Shown: piece after piece, positions 12,996-26,467 of the stretch
Layout: each line of letters begins with the position of its first letter
How positions within the stretch are numbered: the first letter of the stretch is position 1
NCBI RefSeq assembly: GCF_041146395.1
Contig: NC_090989.1
Span: forward strand, 123,689,501-123,753,500
Source: Eulemur rufifrons
Lineage: Eukaryota > Chordata > Mammalia > Primates > Lemuridae
Direction of reading: 5' to 3'
Length of the DNA: 64,000 nucleotides
Program-made: the position numbers and the translations under genes
Notes under the pieces: generated by a model
Seen by the model: only the letters and a program-made list of their open reading frames with translations
The model's database searches: none
What the model was told of the DNA's origin: nothing

Positions 12996-14984
12996 TGATG
13001 AAAGAATAGTATAGGCATGTACAGAATGGATTTCATACCTTCACAATTAGTTTCTCTGTCTTTTATTCCTGTGCTCTCTGATCAACTCCTTACCCACTGA
13101 CCTGAGCTATGAAGTCAATAAAATTCCAAAAATGATTCATTTGAATAAAAGTGGATCCATGTTTCTCCATGGTGGGCTGGTGAGGAATCCCAACAAGAGC
13201 CAAGCCAACCACCAGGTCAGATGCCAATCCACAGAACCCTTAACTTTACAAATAAATCTTGAATATTGTGCCTTAGTATCCCCTTGCTTTTGATTGGGAT
13301 AACGTTTGGGCTTTGAAGAAAAATTTTGTAGAATCCTGACTCAGGTCCAAAAGGACAAGTTGGATGCCCTTAATTAGTGGAATTAGAAAGAACCTGCCAA
13401 ATAAACGATTTGCACATTACCAGAAAAACACAGAGGAGAGTGACGGTCTGTTTAGGAGTGATTATGTGTCCAAATCTTTCAGCTGAACTAGATTACATGC
13501 CAAGGTATATTCTCCAAGAGCAGCTGCCTAAAGGTTGCTTACAAATTCCCTTTTTACTCATATGTGAAAGCAATACTTAGGTTTACAAAGCACATACCTG
13601 CCTGCCAAGGTGACTGTTTGCAAATATGAACAACACTTTGTAAGGCTCATATTTGCCAATTTGCTTCTCTTCTCTTAGATCAAAGCTCGAGAGAGCATCT
13701 TAAAAGCTAAGCTTCTATGTAAAGACAGAAGGAAAAGAAGGCAAGATTCCTGTGACTCTTAGAAATTTATGCTGAGGAAATCATCACTATATTCATGGGA
13801 TGTTGGGGTCTTGAGTCATCAGAAGACTTTGGTATTTGCTACCTGATTATGTGGCTTTAGTAACATAAAACTTGAAGGACTTGACATGGAAAATATATGA
13901 CTTTGTGAAAAAGAGAGATGGGAGGAAGAACGATGGGATGATAATTTCTGTAAATGAAGTAGTTTCTTGCTACCCCATTATGAGTTCTTGATAGTCTTAG
14001 CAAGATGGCAGAAAAGAAAGCTACCTTCTTTAATAAAATAGTATTCAAGCTTACTAAGGTTGTCAATAGGACGAAATCTCAGAATAAGGAAAAGCAGCTG
14101 AACTGTAGGACCTAGACTTCCTGAGGGTATTCGCTAATTAGCAGGCTCAGAGGTACTCTGTTTTCAAGGTAATCTAGCTTCCCATTTAACTGTCACCCAA
14201 TCATAGACAGCTCTGGGCACTCTGGCCCAGCTGTGACAAGATGAAACAATTCAAACCAAAAGTAACTAAAAGATAGGGAAGAACAAAGAAAAAAATGAAC
14301 CCAGTAGAATGAAGCTAAAATGACCTGGTTTACTAGATGTGACTCACACTCCAGGGTTTGCAGTCCTGCCCCAGTGGATAAGGTGTTGACATTCAGGTAG
14401 TTCTTTCCTGCCTAGCACCCATCCTACTGTCAGTGTGTTCTAGCATATAAGCATCTTAACTCATCAGACTTGAGACCAACAATAGGAAATAAGTTGTAAT
14501 CTTACATTCCAACTCTTTTGAATAGACAATGACTGACTCAAATGCTGGATTTAAGAGGATTATGAGGTTTTATCCCAGCTCAATGAGGAGAGTATGTGAT
14601 GGATTGGTGATGTCCATCATGGATGAAGATAAGAGGATGGGTAGGGAGCAGTGGGGGGATGAATTATAATGCCTGTGCCAGGTATTTGCCATCTTGGTCT
14701 AGACCTAACAGAGAGATGCTAAAAGAAAGGTACAGAATTCTCTTTCACCACTCTAAGGACCTGACTCCTCTTCCACGAGGGATACTTGATATATGGTCTC
14801 TCCACTTCAGGGAAGACCCCACCTAACCACAAGGGCCCAATTTTCATAAGCAACCATGTTAGAATATTGCATAGTAGCTTCAATATTCACATAGAAGAAA
14901 CTCACACTGACAGGGATGTCATAGCTTTCCATTGGCCATTTTTCTCTTGAGAATGAATCACGACAGTTGCCTCAGTCTTCCTTT

Positions 14985-15306
14985 TTTAAATTTTTTTTTT
15001 TTATTTCAGCATATTATAGGGGTACAAATGTTTAGGTTACATATCTTGTCTTTGCCCCGCCCAAGTCAGAACTTCAAGCATGTCCATCCCCCAGATGGTG
15101 CACACCGCACCCATTAGGTGTGAATATGCCCATCCCCTCCCCAGCTCCCACCTGCCTAACACCTGATGAATGTTACTACTATATGTGCACATAAGTCTTG
15201 ATCAATTAATACCAATTTGATGGTGCACTAGAATGTTTATAGCAACACAATTTACAATTGCAAAGATGTGGAAACAACCCATGTGCCCATCAATACAGGA
15301 TTGGAT
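14985..15306 (-). mobile_element. Lemur L1 3' end with 5' inversion
   Basis: The left part, 14985-15225, is the antisense 3' end of a strepsirrhine L1 ('tttcagcatattatagggg', 'ccatcccccagatggtgc'). At about 15226 the orientation flips and 15226-15306 reads sense L1 ORF2-end sequence ('acaattgcaaagatgtgg', 'gtgcccatcaata'). This is the signature of twin priming. Similar flanks 'cagtcttcctttt' and 'cagttttcctttt' near 14970 and 15308 are candidate target duplications. Confidence 0.85.
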
Positions 15307-16928
15307 CAGTTTTCCTTTTGGCCACACGGAACCTGGAGTTTCTGAAGTTACAACTAGTGCTCACAGGCAGAGCAGCTAACCCTTCTGGGCCACTGTAAGC
15401 TTTCCAAAACAGTCCACACTTGAGAAGGAAAGTCTGCCTTGGTCTCATTTACCTTTGACTTGGGCTCGTATACCCTTGCTCATGGTGAAATTAATAGGCA
15501 TTTCTCATTCCTGGTCAGCTCAAAGAGGAGAAAGAGTTACAAAATGACTTTAGGGAAGGGAAACTATTGCATAAGAGTGTAAATTGATAGTTTTTAATGC
15601 AAATGGCCGAAGGAAAGCTAAGTGAAAGCAGGGACTAGTGGGCAAAGGAAAAGAAATCATGAGTAAGGAAAACCTAAAAAGCCATTCCAGATAAAGAAGA
15701 ACTGAGATTTCCTCCCTATTGGTTACCCTCACCAAGGGTATAGGTTAAAGATCACACTAGACAGCAAGATTAGGCTGAAAATCAAGGTGCAGCAACGAGC
15801 TTTAAATCTAGATCTGAAGATAAAGTCCCTATGAGTGTTGGGCCTCACAATAGCCCAGAACAATAATCTAGACAAGTAAGTGCTGAAACAAGTCACAAGT
15901 CACCCTTCACATCCCACATTTAGCCCAATGACAAGTGTTGATACAATATGATTGATTACCCTGCAATTTAATTGTCAGTCAGTCACAGAGTTAATTACAT
16001 GTTATTCTTGGGCATTATTATAAATAGAAATATGGCAAACGATGCTAAAGTTAATGATCTTTAGTGTTCAGCTATTAAACTGATGACACAACCGCCTCAG
16101 TACTGGTGAACAGGGACCTTCTTTACCAAGGATAGTTTATATGACTATATGCGTCACGGGCTATTCCATTCTCCTTTTTGCCAGTGCAGTATTCATATTG
16201 TTATAGCCAATGAATCTATCAGTAAAGGAGAAATAAATAGATTTCATTGTGTGTTTTCAAAAATATCTCCTGATAAATGCTGATTATGAGAAAACACAAT
16301 TTTATAGTACAGACATACAACTTAAAGGAAATGTGAGCTTACCACAAAATTTGTCAAAATAGAAAAATAAGGGATTCAGGAGAGGAAACTTGCACCCAAC
16401 TGTGGCAACTCCTCTAGGAGGAGCTTTGAAGGTGCTGTCCACCTGCCCAGAACACACTTGCTTTCCACACACTGCCCATCTACTTGGATGACTCTGCTCC
16501 TCTGTCAGTCATCATTGTGGGTGGAATATCTTCCAAGAAGTCTCCCTTATTTTCTAGACTGGGAAAAATGCCTATCTTAGGTTGGGCCCTCCAGAAGCCA
16601 CCCTGAGACAAGGATTCATGTGAAAGTGTTCCCAGGAATAGCTGATAGGAGAGTGGAAAATTAGGACCAGAGAGGAGAAGGAGACAAAGGAAGGGTTGAA
16701 TAACCAGCAAAATCTCAAGGAGGGGAATTTAGACTTAATCCTGCCAGGGATATCTGAAAACAGTATAGTCACATCTCAGAGTTGTCTCAGTCAAGGACCA
16801 CATTTAGACCTTGATGTGTGTCAGCCACTGGTTACGGGCTGCCCCAAGCACTTCCAGTACTACACTCGAGGAGAACAGTCTGGCAGCCTCAGGGCAGTCT
16901 TCCAACAAAGAGGCATAGATGCTGAGTG

Positions 16929-16968
16929 CTGAGAGAGAAAAGATAGTAGGAGAGAAAAGATAGTAGGA
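16929..16968. repeat. Tandem duplication of about 19 bases
   Basis: 'gagagaaaagatagtag' occurs twice in tandem, a local slippage duplication in otherwise unassigned sequence. Confidence 0.85.
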
Positions 16969-17109
16969 GCTCTGGGGTGCCCCCAAATGGTAAAGGGATC
17001 CAATGTGACATTGGGGGGGACATAATGATAATGTCGAAAACTCTGGCCCTGCAAAGTGTTCCCATGGCACCCTGAGCCCTCTCTAAAATAGCATTTATCA
17101 TGCTGCATT

Positions 17110-17265
17110 ATAATTGCTTAGTTAGTCATCTGTCTTTCCTGCTAGAGTGTAGGTTCCATGATGGCAGAAGCCATGACGGCCTCATTGTTCACTTCATCTC
17201 CAGTGATGAGCACAGGAGATGGCCCCTGGTTAGTCTTCAAAAAATATTCATCAAGTGAGGAAAAG
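17110..17265 (+). mobile_element. L2 3' tail
   Basis: 'agtgtaggttccatgatgg' leading to 'gatgagcacaggagatgg' and 'aaaaaatattcatcaagtga' follows the L2 3' end order. Confidence 0.6.
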
Positions 17266-17739
17266 GAAAGGAGGAAGGGAAGTTGGTTTAATGGAAGGAT
17301 TACACTAGTGTAATGTGTTGTACATTCAAACAAAACGAATCTTGGTACAATAATGTTCTTAAAGGAATTATGCGAACTTAGTTTCATTCATTCTGGGGAT
17401 GAAACTCTTGATTCTAGAAGTTGGATGTTGTCCACGCAGCCCAGGAGTTCATTTGTAGCAGTCCAGTCAGGAGTCTTAAATCAACTGGATGAGGGGAGAA
17501 TAATTAAACCCAGGTCTGGAATGAAAGCTATAGTCATTTTACTATAGAGTTAACCTGAACAAAACACATATATAACAACAATAAAGTTTCTATTTTTTCC
17601 TATTATTACTAAAAGCTACTTTTCATTAAATGTTGGAAATTTTTATCTAATATGGGTTAGAGAACAAGCTGTGTTCCAATCACATCTGGATTGTGTTTTA
17701 ATCTTTTATTCATTCCTTTACATTATTTATTTACATGTA

Positions 17740-18070
17740 TTTTTTAAAAAAACTGAATTCTCAATGGCTTAGTGAAATGGAGATTTATTTCTCAGTCAAG
17801 GAAAATCTAATTCCATTTTCCATGGGCAGCCTTCATAAAGTGATTCAGGGATCCAGCCTTCATATACCTTGTGGCTTCATCATCCCACCATCTTCTAGAG
17901 CTTTAAAGTCCCACACTTCCAGCCAGTGGATAGGAAAAGAGAGTGCAGAAAGCGCACCCCATGCTTAACTACTTCAGTGCAGAGGTGAAATGCATCACAT
18001 TTCCTTGATGGCTGGGAAAAGTACCCATCCAGCAACAGTCCTACACTATGGAAGGGGAGCACAAATATTT
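17740..18070 (+). repeat. Unassigned old interspersed repeat
   Basis: The order 'aatggcttagtgaaatggagatttatttctc' type start (split here by degeneracy), a cysteine-codon-poor middle and a 'gtcccacacttccagcc' end resembles ancient mammalian LTR-like repeats of the 'gctgtaacaaa' group. I cannot name the family. Confidence 0.35.
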
Positions 18071-18084
18071 GGTGAATAGCTACC

Positions 18085-18560
18085 CAACTCTGCTATTCAT
18101 TCAATAAATATTTATTAAGCACCTAAATATACAAAGTTCCCTGATAGCTGTTGAAAATAAAAGAGTAAGGGAAATAGAAGTAGTTGTTGCTTCATGAAGC
18201 TAGCTTACAGTTGGGGCAGAAAATCGAAATTTATCAAGTAAACATGAAAACATATAATCCCAAATGTGCAATGAAGGAAAAGTATAAAGAGAGAAGAAAG
18301 TTTATAACAAGCTAGATCAACCTTGAATACCTGAGAAAAGGACATTTGGGCTAACACCTGAAATTTGAGGAGAGATATCAGAGAAAATTGAAGAGAAAAA
18401 CATTCTAGGCAAAAGGACCAGTACATGCCAGGCCCTGACACACAAGGTAACAGGAAAGAATGCCTGTATGGTTGAAGCTCTGAGAGTGAGAAAAGAAGGG
18501 GAGGAAAGAAGAGGAGGAAGTAAGGCCAGAGAGATAGGCAGAGGCCTTTAAGGATTTTTA
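18085..18560 (+). mobile_element. CR1/L3-like fragment
   Basis: It opens with 'caataaatatttattaagca' and continues with purine-rich text such as 'ccagtacatgccaggccctg' and 'gaggcctttaaggattttt'. This matches the look of L3/CR1-derived repeats. The 142-codon minus-strand frame across it is a chance ORF. Confidence 0.45.
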
Positions 18561-18639
18561 AGGTAAGGATTTTAGTCTTCTTCCTAGTTCTATTTGTTCT
18601 TCTTGTGTGTGTCCTATGCACTTCCAGCCACACAGTGGC

Positions 18640-18700
18640 CTATGTTATATACATGTATTCATATATGTATACATTGGTTATATACATGTATTCATACAGT
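18640..18700. repeat. Short direct repeat
   Basis: 'gttatatacatgtattcata' occurs twice about 34 bases apart in AT-rich sequence, forming an imperfect tandem duplication. Confidence 0.8.
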
Positions 18701-19250
18701 CTACATTACTCATGCCCTTGCTCTCAATTCTCCACTATTATCAACCTCCTAAAGTATCTTTTCTTTAGAGCCAGTTGATTTCAATGCAAGTTGTCTTCCT
18801 CTCTATGGCTCCATCTCAGCAGTCATGACCAACACCGTGCAGTACCCCAGACACACTGTGGGTTCTCATACCTCGGTACTCATGGCACACACTTGCTGTT
18901 CTTTCTACCTGGGAGACTTAGCATTCTGCCATACCTCAGGCTTAATTGCGTTTGTCCTCCAAAACTCAGCTTCCCTGCTCAGCTCCACTACAAATCCTTC
19001 ACTGGCTTTGCTCAAATTCCTGGCTGAGTCAAATATCATGTGCTTCAATCCCACAGTACTCCACATCAAATGCACCTCTAGCATGGCACTTACTAAATTG
19101 TGTGATTGGTTTATTTGGGCTGATTTTCCCCATATATTCCAAAATTTTAAAGAAAGGGACTATTTTCATTTTCATATCCCCATGGCACTGGTATATACGC
19201 ACTGGTTTGGTATATAGTAGACACTTCAAAAATTAGTATTAATTGAATGA
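18700..19250 (+). mobile_element. L2 fragment
   Basis: Long L2-like stretch with 'caaatccttcactggctttg', 'aagggactattttcatttt' and 'gtatatagtagacacttc' in the expected order. Overlapping ORFs of up to 130 codons here are chance frames within the repeat. Confidence 0.65.
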
Positions 19251-19827
19251 GTGGAAAGAAATTATTTCTCAAATTTCTTTTCACAAGACAATACTCTCAT
19301 GACAAGTTTTACCTAAATGCAAAGGAACTAACACATACAAATTCGTTCCTTAGCCAAATGAGTTGGAGAAGATTGTGCCCTTGTCTTGAAAATTATTCAC
19401 AGCATAATAGGCATATAGGGCACAAAATTTAAGGAATCAGTCCTTCTCAGCTTCATGCAGGTGACAACCCCGCTCTTGCAATTCCCTGAGAATGAGTGCC
19501 TCCTTAAATTTTGTGTCCTTGGTGGCTGGTTTACCTCACCCTAGTGATGCGCACTGCACATTGGCGTTTGAAAGACTCTAAGAGTTCCTGCAATAGTGAC
19601 AATAGTTTAAATTCTATTATCTCAGGTTAACCCAAACTTATTTGAGGATCCAACCATTTTAAATTTTTCATTAACACCTATTAATCTCCCATAGGACTGG
19701 TGCTCTGTGAAATGAACTTTTAAAATGCTTTGTTACTACATGGATTAATAAATTTTTATTTCTGCTTTTTCAAATGATACCCTTGATGTGGAGAATGGAA
19801 TTTAGATAGAAACTTGGGCTCGTTTAT

Positions 19828-19865
19828 CAAAAAAAAAGAAAAAAAAAACGAAAACAAGAAAACCT
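19828..19865. repeat. A-rich tract
   Basis: An interrupted poly-A/G run with no recognisable SINE or LINE attached upstream. Confidence 0.7.
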
Positions 19866-21114
19866 TTGAATGTTAAGACAGTCAGAAGAAATTTCTAATT
19901 AGGTACCAGTACTTTTTCTGGCCTCTCAAAGTAGTTATTGATGAGACTGTTAAAAGGAGGGCCATTCCCATCAGTGAATGTATGGGTTTACCCTTCCAGG
20001 TAAAGAAAATCTATTTCATCTCCCCAAAGACAAATAAAGCTATTGGTCTGTCCAATGATGGAAATGGAATGAGAAGAAAAGTTCAATTACTTGGGTAATA
20101 AGCCTGACATGATAGGTCAGTGGCCTTGCTTAGCACTGTCAAAATCTCAGCTCTCTGCTTGTCCATCTTGCAAATGTGTGTCTGACTCCATCTGGGTGGA
20201 AAGAATAGGATGTCACTCCTGGCTGACTCATAGAACCAAGTCTTTTTATCTCCCAGGAAAGTGTTGTATCCAAGAGTCTGTCTGTAATAATTATTGTTTA
20301 AAAGAGGAGAACTGATTCTTTTTAACAAATAGTTTCAATGGTAGCCATTTTTGGTTAACAACCTAGCACAAATTTTTGGTTTTCTTGTGTCGTCCAGGAA
20401 ATTCCAAATTTTTTTTTTTTTCCATACCAGGTAAGTAACCATGATATCTCCATGAGGAACACATTGGCCAGGAATGGCTAAATGTATGTAGAATGGCCAA
20501 CTGATGTAGAAAATAAGCTCTTAGAAACAGAGAGATCCCATCACAAATAACTAAATGAATTTTTTTTCGAAAAGAGAGAAATATTGTATTATCCTAAGCT
20601 TGGTATGTAGAGGATGGGTAGAGTAAGTCTACACAAGACTTTAGTCTGCAGCCAGTTCATGAGTGAGGAGGACCAGGATCCAGACCTGGATCATATGTGA
20701 TGGTTGCCGAAAACAGCCAGCCTTGAGTGGGAGAATTTCAAGGATTCGCTAGGCCTTGAAAAATCCTGAACATCAAATGTCTGATAATGTTATTGTGTTC
20801 AAGGATAGACGTTCAACCCAAGCAAGCCAAAGAAACATTAAGGACGCTAGAACCAAGCAGGGACCAAGAGCATGGTAGTAATAAAGCAAGAGGGTCCAAA
20901 ACAAATTTTTTGCATCTAACTGGAATTCCAGAGTTCCTTTTATATTGACTGATGGATGGATGTTCAGTCCAATTTAAACATCCAGAATTTGCTTGAACAT
21001 GGCAACAGCAAAACTTTTTTGTGTCAATCATTTTGTGTGATTGGTTAGGAGTGGCTAATTTCTCCTTGCTTTGGGGATCTGTTTTGTTTCTTTGTTTTAA
21101 AACTTTCAAGTCCT

Positions 21115-21391
<277 letters not shown>

Positions 21392-21999
21392 AACTATCAA
21401 GTCCTGAACACCTATGGTGGTGGCATTAGGCAATAATTAACCAAAAGAGGCAAGTAAATGAGTTGATGTTAGAAACACATAGTGATCAAGTTGCCTGGTT
21501 GTGCCAAGACTTCCTGGTAGCTGTCAGTGAATCCCACCCACATTGTCAGTTTGTGGTTTCCAGACTGATTAAGCCACACAAATGGAGTCATCTGTTATTA
21601 TCCAGTCTTCAAGCACCTTTTCTTCCTCAGGGATCCAATGGGAGATTGTCTCCAGGCATCAAATTACAGCAATCAATGAACCATGAGCAGCCTGGCTCAT
21701 TTAGAAACAGAGACACAGGCATTTTGCCAGAAGAAACAATAATTACCTATCACAGGTTCAGAGAATCATGGTGTTTATTAGAGGTCAAAGAATGTGGAGC
21801 TCATCATGGCCAAATCCTAAGCAATCCTCTGACCCTCATACCTGTCCTTCCTGTGATCTCCATTTAGGTGAATGGTACACTCAATTACCCAAGAAGTTTA
21901 GGTTATAATCCTCCTTTTTTTCTTCCTCAACCCCAACATCTACTTAAACATTGAGAACTATAGTTTCCATGTTCTTAACACCTTCATAATCTTTCTAGT

Positions 22000-22315
22000 G
22001 TCATAGATTTACTTCAAGCTCTCACTGTACTTCTATTCCCCTCCCCCTTATTCATTCTCCACTTGACAGCCAGAGTTATATTTCCAGAAAGCTAATCTGA
22101 TTATGTTATTCCTCTGTTTAAAATACTTTACATTTCTGAATTGCCTGCAGAGAGTTAAGCCAACCAAAAAAATTCTATAGAATGCTCTAGGGCTTGGTAA
22201 ATACTGACTTTATAAAGCCAGTGAAATAGCATCCTGTCTCAACTGTCATGTAACTATTGTAATACCCAGAAAGTTATGTAAAACACAGCAGATACTCAAT
22301 AAATATTCATTCAAT
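22000..22315 (+). mobile_element. L2 fragment
   Basis: L2-type order: 'tatttccagaaagctaatctgattatg' like region (degraded), then 'atactttacatttctgaatt' and a tail 'atactcaataaatattcatt'. Confidence 0.6.
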
Positions 22316-22324
22316 GGAAAATAA

Positions 22325-22600
22325 ATAGGCAATGTGGTACACGGAAAAGCACAAGCCAGTTTGGGAAAAGCACAGACTCTTTCCCAAGAGACAAAGGTTT
22401 AAATCCTTAAAACCTTATCATTTTCTAGCTCAGTGACCTCAGGAAAGGTACTAACATCCTTGGGCTTCAGTGTCCTCCAAAATGTGGTTACCAACACCTG
22501 CCTCACAGGTTTGCTGTGAGGACTAAATGGGATGTACTTAGAGGACTTAGTCAATGATTTCCTGGCACACAGAAATAATTCAAATACTGACTGTATTAAC
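22325..22600 (+). mobile_element. MIR
   Basis: Contains 'agctcagtgacctcaggaaa', 'cttcagtgtcctccaaaatg' and 'gctgtgaggactaaatggga' in MIR order. Confidence 0.75.
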
Positions 22601-23298
22601 AATAAATAAGATGATAGAACAAAAGGCATGTACTTATTAGGCATCACTTACACAGGGAATGTTATAAGGAAATTGGGGACTGGTGACCTCTGACCTCCAA
22701 GATTTGGAGCCTATATTCCACACATCACCCCCATTTAGTCAGTCAAAAGGCATTTACTCAGGGCACTCTTTTTCAGTAGGGTTGGGAAATCTTTCCCCCA
22801 TAACAAATAAGGATTTTGCAAAAGTTTAGTTTGATGTTTCCAGGAAAAAGATCAACGCCTGTTGGAGTTAGATCCATATTAAACAGAAATGAAATAGGAT
22901 GATTTTAGAGTTTGCCTTCTAAAATTTCCTCTACTAGATTTGTCCCTGGTGAGCCATTACTGTCTAGAATGGATGCAATGACATAGCAGAATGGGAATCT
23001 AGAAGTATATGGTTCTATCAATAATAATGTGATTCAGTGATTCTCCCCAGAGTTGATCAAGTATGATCCCACTGATGGGTAGGAATGACACTAGTGATAA
23101 AAAGGGAAATCATATGATTTTTAAAAATCATTTTATGAGTTGAACAAGAAGTTGAGGACTATTGAGTCCAATCTTTTCTTTCTCCAAATGAGATAGTCTT
23201 AAGCCCCCTGGAAAATGGAAAGTCCTGTCTGAAAAAGGTAATGGCCATTGTGAGACCAATGCTCTTTCCACTGAAGACTAGGCAGAACAATTGTTTTT

Positions 23299-23743
<445 letters not shown>

Positions 23744-24099
23744 TGAGATATGGACAGACTTCTGTTTTCTTTCATAGCGCATATTGTAGATACTGTGTCT
23801 CAGACTCTCAGACCCTAGAACTTGCACAACCTTTCTGTCTTGTAACTCTGAGGCTGTAAGTTTATAAAGTTACAAGTTATATATCCAACCTAAATTCTAA
23901 ATGAAATAGGGATTTCTATACCAGTTCCTACTGATACTCCAAAACATTTGGAGAGATTTATTAGCATTTGTGAAAAGTACTCCAAGGTCCTTACATAAAG
24001 ATCCCTTCACATTTCGGCTTTGTTCACTGATTCATTGATCCAACCAACACCTATTGAGTCCCTGTTTAATTTTACATTTTTGCCACATGTAATTATGTC

Positions 24100-24290
24100 T
24101 CTTTTTACCACTGGACTGTAAGATTTATGTAGGTAGAGATTAATCTGTGTATCTTTTCCATATTTTTCTTTGTAGCTCTTTGTACTGCACTGATATGTCT
24201 TTTTCTTTGGTCCTCTGTATACTGCGCCTAGCTCATTTCCTGACGCAGTGTAGGTACTCAAGAAAGGCTTGATAATGAATGAAAGAAAAG
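24100..24290 (+). mobile_element. L2 3' tail
   Basis: 'ccactggactgtaagattta' to 'gcagtgtaggtactcaagaa' then 'gataatgaatgaa' gives the L2 end pattern. Confidence 0.65.
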
Positions 24291-24344
24291 CACCAAATGG
24301 GAAAAAAAATCCACAGTCACTTTTTCTGCTTCCTTCTATATAGT

Positions 24345-24545
24345 ACAGCAACGGTGCCCAACATTTTTGGCACCAGGGACCTGTGTCATGAAAGATAATT
24401 TTTCCATGGACCAAAAGTGGGGGGTGCAGTGTTGGGGGGGAAGAGGGAAGGTAGTGTGAAGCTCAGGTAGTGATACATGGCCCGTTTCCTAATAGGCCAC
24501 AGACCGGTACTGGGATTAGAGACTATAGTAAATCTATAGAATAGA
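24345..24545 (+). mobile_element. MER1-like hAT-Charlie element
   Basis: Starts 'ggtgcccaacatttttggca' 'ccagggacctgtgtcatg' and ends 'ggccacagaccggtactggg', the paired ends of the MER1A/B family. The middle is shortened and carries a run of G. Both ends are present, so it is a near-complete but decayed copy. Confidence 0.85.
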
Positions 24546-25489
24546 TCAAACTCATCCAAAGTAGATCTAAGAAATAGAGAGAGGTGGAGACATGGATAGA
24601 GACAGAAAAAAAAAAGAGATAAAGGAGAGACACTTATAATTTTAGAATTCCTCATAGCAATGCTTCATCATATGTCAAAAGTAATATGCATCATACCGCA
24701 GCCAACTGGACTGCCCTGTATTATTGAATATCTGTGCATTGACTAGGGATTGTGTTAACATTTGCAATTCACATAAGGAAGTTTCCTGAGTCCAACCACC
24801 CATCAGTCCCCAGATCTAATGTCAGGTTCTCAGATCTTACACCTGTAAATTTGGTAGAAGAGATTGGTACAGGTTGAACTAGTGCAGAGTGACTCTGATA
24901 ATGAAGATAGAGCTCTCATTGAAAGCCAGAAGCATAAGTCACTGTCAAAACCTGCCTCTTCACTCTGCCCACACAACCATGGGAGTTTCAGTCTTTCTAT
25001 AGAGTAGTGAGGTGTGAAGTTAAAAAGGTTTGGACAAGCATTTGGGAGCCCCTGAAGCTTATCTGAACTAACCAAGCCTCCCAAGGCCATAAATCTCCAA
25101 TGAAAGCTTCCAAGAATGACACACTTCACCATGGAATGTCTCCAGGATTGGCTACATTCCAAAAAAACAGAGATGTGTGAACTGATGAGATAATGCCAAC
25201 ATATCCATTGCCTTTCCTATTGGGCATCCCTAAGTCTGACTTTCATGAGTGTGCTGTTTTAGGATTTTGTTTGCCTACTTATAGCAATACTGCATTGAAT
25301 GATCATTCAGGAGCCAGGATGGCCTTTGAATGTTGTTTTTTGTCTTTGGTTGGATTTTTTGGTTGGATTGAAGAAGACAGTGGGAGCCAGGATATAACTG
25401 TAATTACTGCCACTATAGTCAAAGACCATGGACTCCTGGGTTAGCTGTTCAGTGTTTCTGAGTGTGTCCATAGCATGCATCCAAACTGG

Positions 25490-25605
25490 CAAGTTGCTTG
25501 CTTCGAAGGCAAATTCTTTTGAACCATCCCAGAAGATTGAATCAGAATCTCTGAAGATGTGGCCTGGAAATCTGGAATTTAATGAGCCCTTTTTAGGCAT
25601 ACTAA
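25490..25605 (+). mobile_element. MER5-like remnant
   Basis: 'gaatcagaatctctgaagat' and 'ctggaatttaatgagccctt' match the middle of MER5A. Confidence 0.5.
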
Positions 25606-25639
25606 ATTCTTAGTTAAAAAATTTTTGATTACTACCCCT

Positions 25640-25790
25640 CCAATGCAAGCCAGTATTTTGCAGATGAGGATTGAGGCCCATAGAGGTGGAATGACCTGCC
25701 CAATGTCTCACAGCTGGTTAACATCAAAGGCCACACTGGGACCCAAGCCTGTACCTTCCTAAGCCTGTCCTTGTTTCACCATATCCTCCT
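25640..25790 (-). mobile_element. MIR, antisense
   Basis: 'cagatgaggattgaggccca', 'acctgcccaatgtctcacag' and 'gctggttaacat' follow reverse-strand MIR order. Confidence 0.75.
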
Positions 25791-26104
25791 CATCAACTCT
25801 TGGGGCATTCACCTGGACATAGTACAAGTCTTGTAGAGAAGTGCTCTGAGATACTTGCACCATCTCTGGGGCACACAATCTGAGGGAAAGGAGAACCTCA
25901 ACTGGACAGATTGCATTCCAATTCTATGCAGGCTCTCATGTAAACAAGAGAGAAGAGAAAGTATCTCTGCACCATCCAGTCATCCCTTCAGACACCCAGG
26001 ATGCCCTTCTGCTCTATCTGTCCTTACTTTATGTTCAGGAGAGGGTCTGATATTAGTCATTTGTTCTTCTGTATAAATAAGATAAATAAATGTTATACTT
26101 GCAT

Positions 26105-26385
26105 ATGCTGTTTACCAGGTGCTATTTTCTTTTTTGCTCTTGGAAGCCTTCCCTGACTGTCCATGGTGAACACTCCCACACAACACTTGGTACAAGTCCC
26201 CAGTTTTGCCATTTCCACTCTCTCACTATTATTTATATGCATGTCCATTTTCTGTACTATATCATCAACATCTTGAGGGTAGAGGCTAAGACTTTCATTT
26301 CTTTATCCCCATTGCCAGCACAATTCCTAGTCCATTGTAGCTGGTAAATAATATGTGTGTTTAGTAAATCCTTGAAACAACCTGG
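26105..26385 (+). mobile_element. L2 fragment
   Basis: 'ttggaagccttccctgact' upstream and 'aacatcttgagggtagagg' with 'gctggtaaataatatgtg' downstream are typical L2 3' region text. Confidence 0.7.
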
Positions 26386-26408
26386 CAAATGGAGAGGAAT
26401 ATCATCAC

Positions 26409-26467
26409 CACCTTAGATTCTGAGATCAGACAAGATCAGCTGTGTTCAGGGTGGTATGGCCATAGAC
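26409..26467 (-). pseudogene. 5S rRNA pseudogene (5' half)
   Basis: The reverse complement of this segment begins 'gtctatggccataccaccct', continues 'gaaca', then 'ctgatcttgtctgatctcag' and 'aatctaag'. It matches the first half of 5S rRNA with few differences. The match stops after about 60 bases, so the second half, with most of the internal promoter (box A/IE/box C), is missing. It is a non-functional fragment, probably a retroposed or truncated copy. Confidence 0.88.

Noticed and set aside
18205..18633. 142-codon minus-strand frame
   Set aside because: It is the reverse of purine-rich repeat-like sequence and reads as low-complexity leucine, serine and phenylalanine text.
21463..21867. 134-codon + strand frame after the AluJ
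   Set aside because: No recognisable motif, no splice-bounded exon and no relation to copines; treated as chance.
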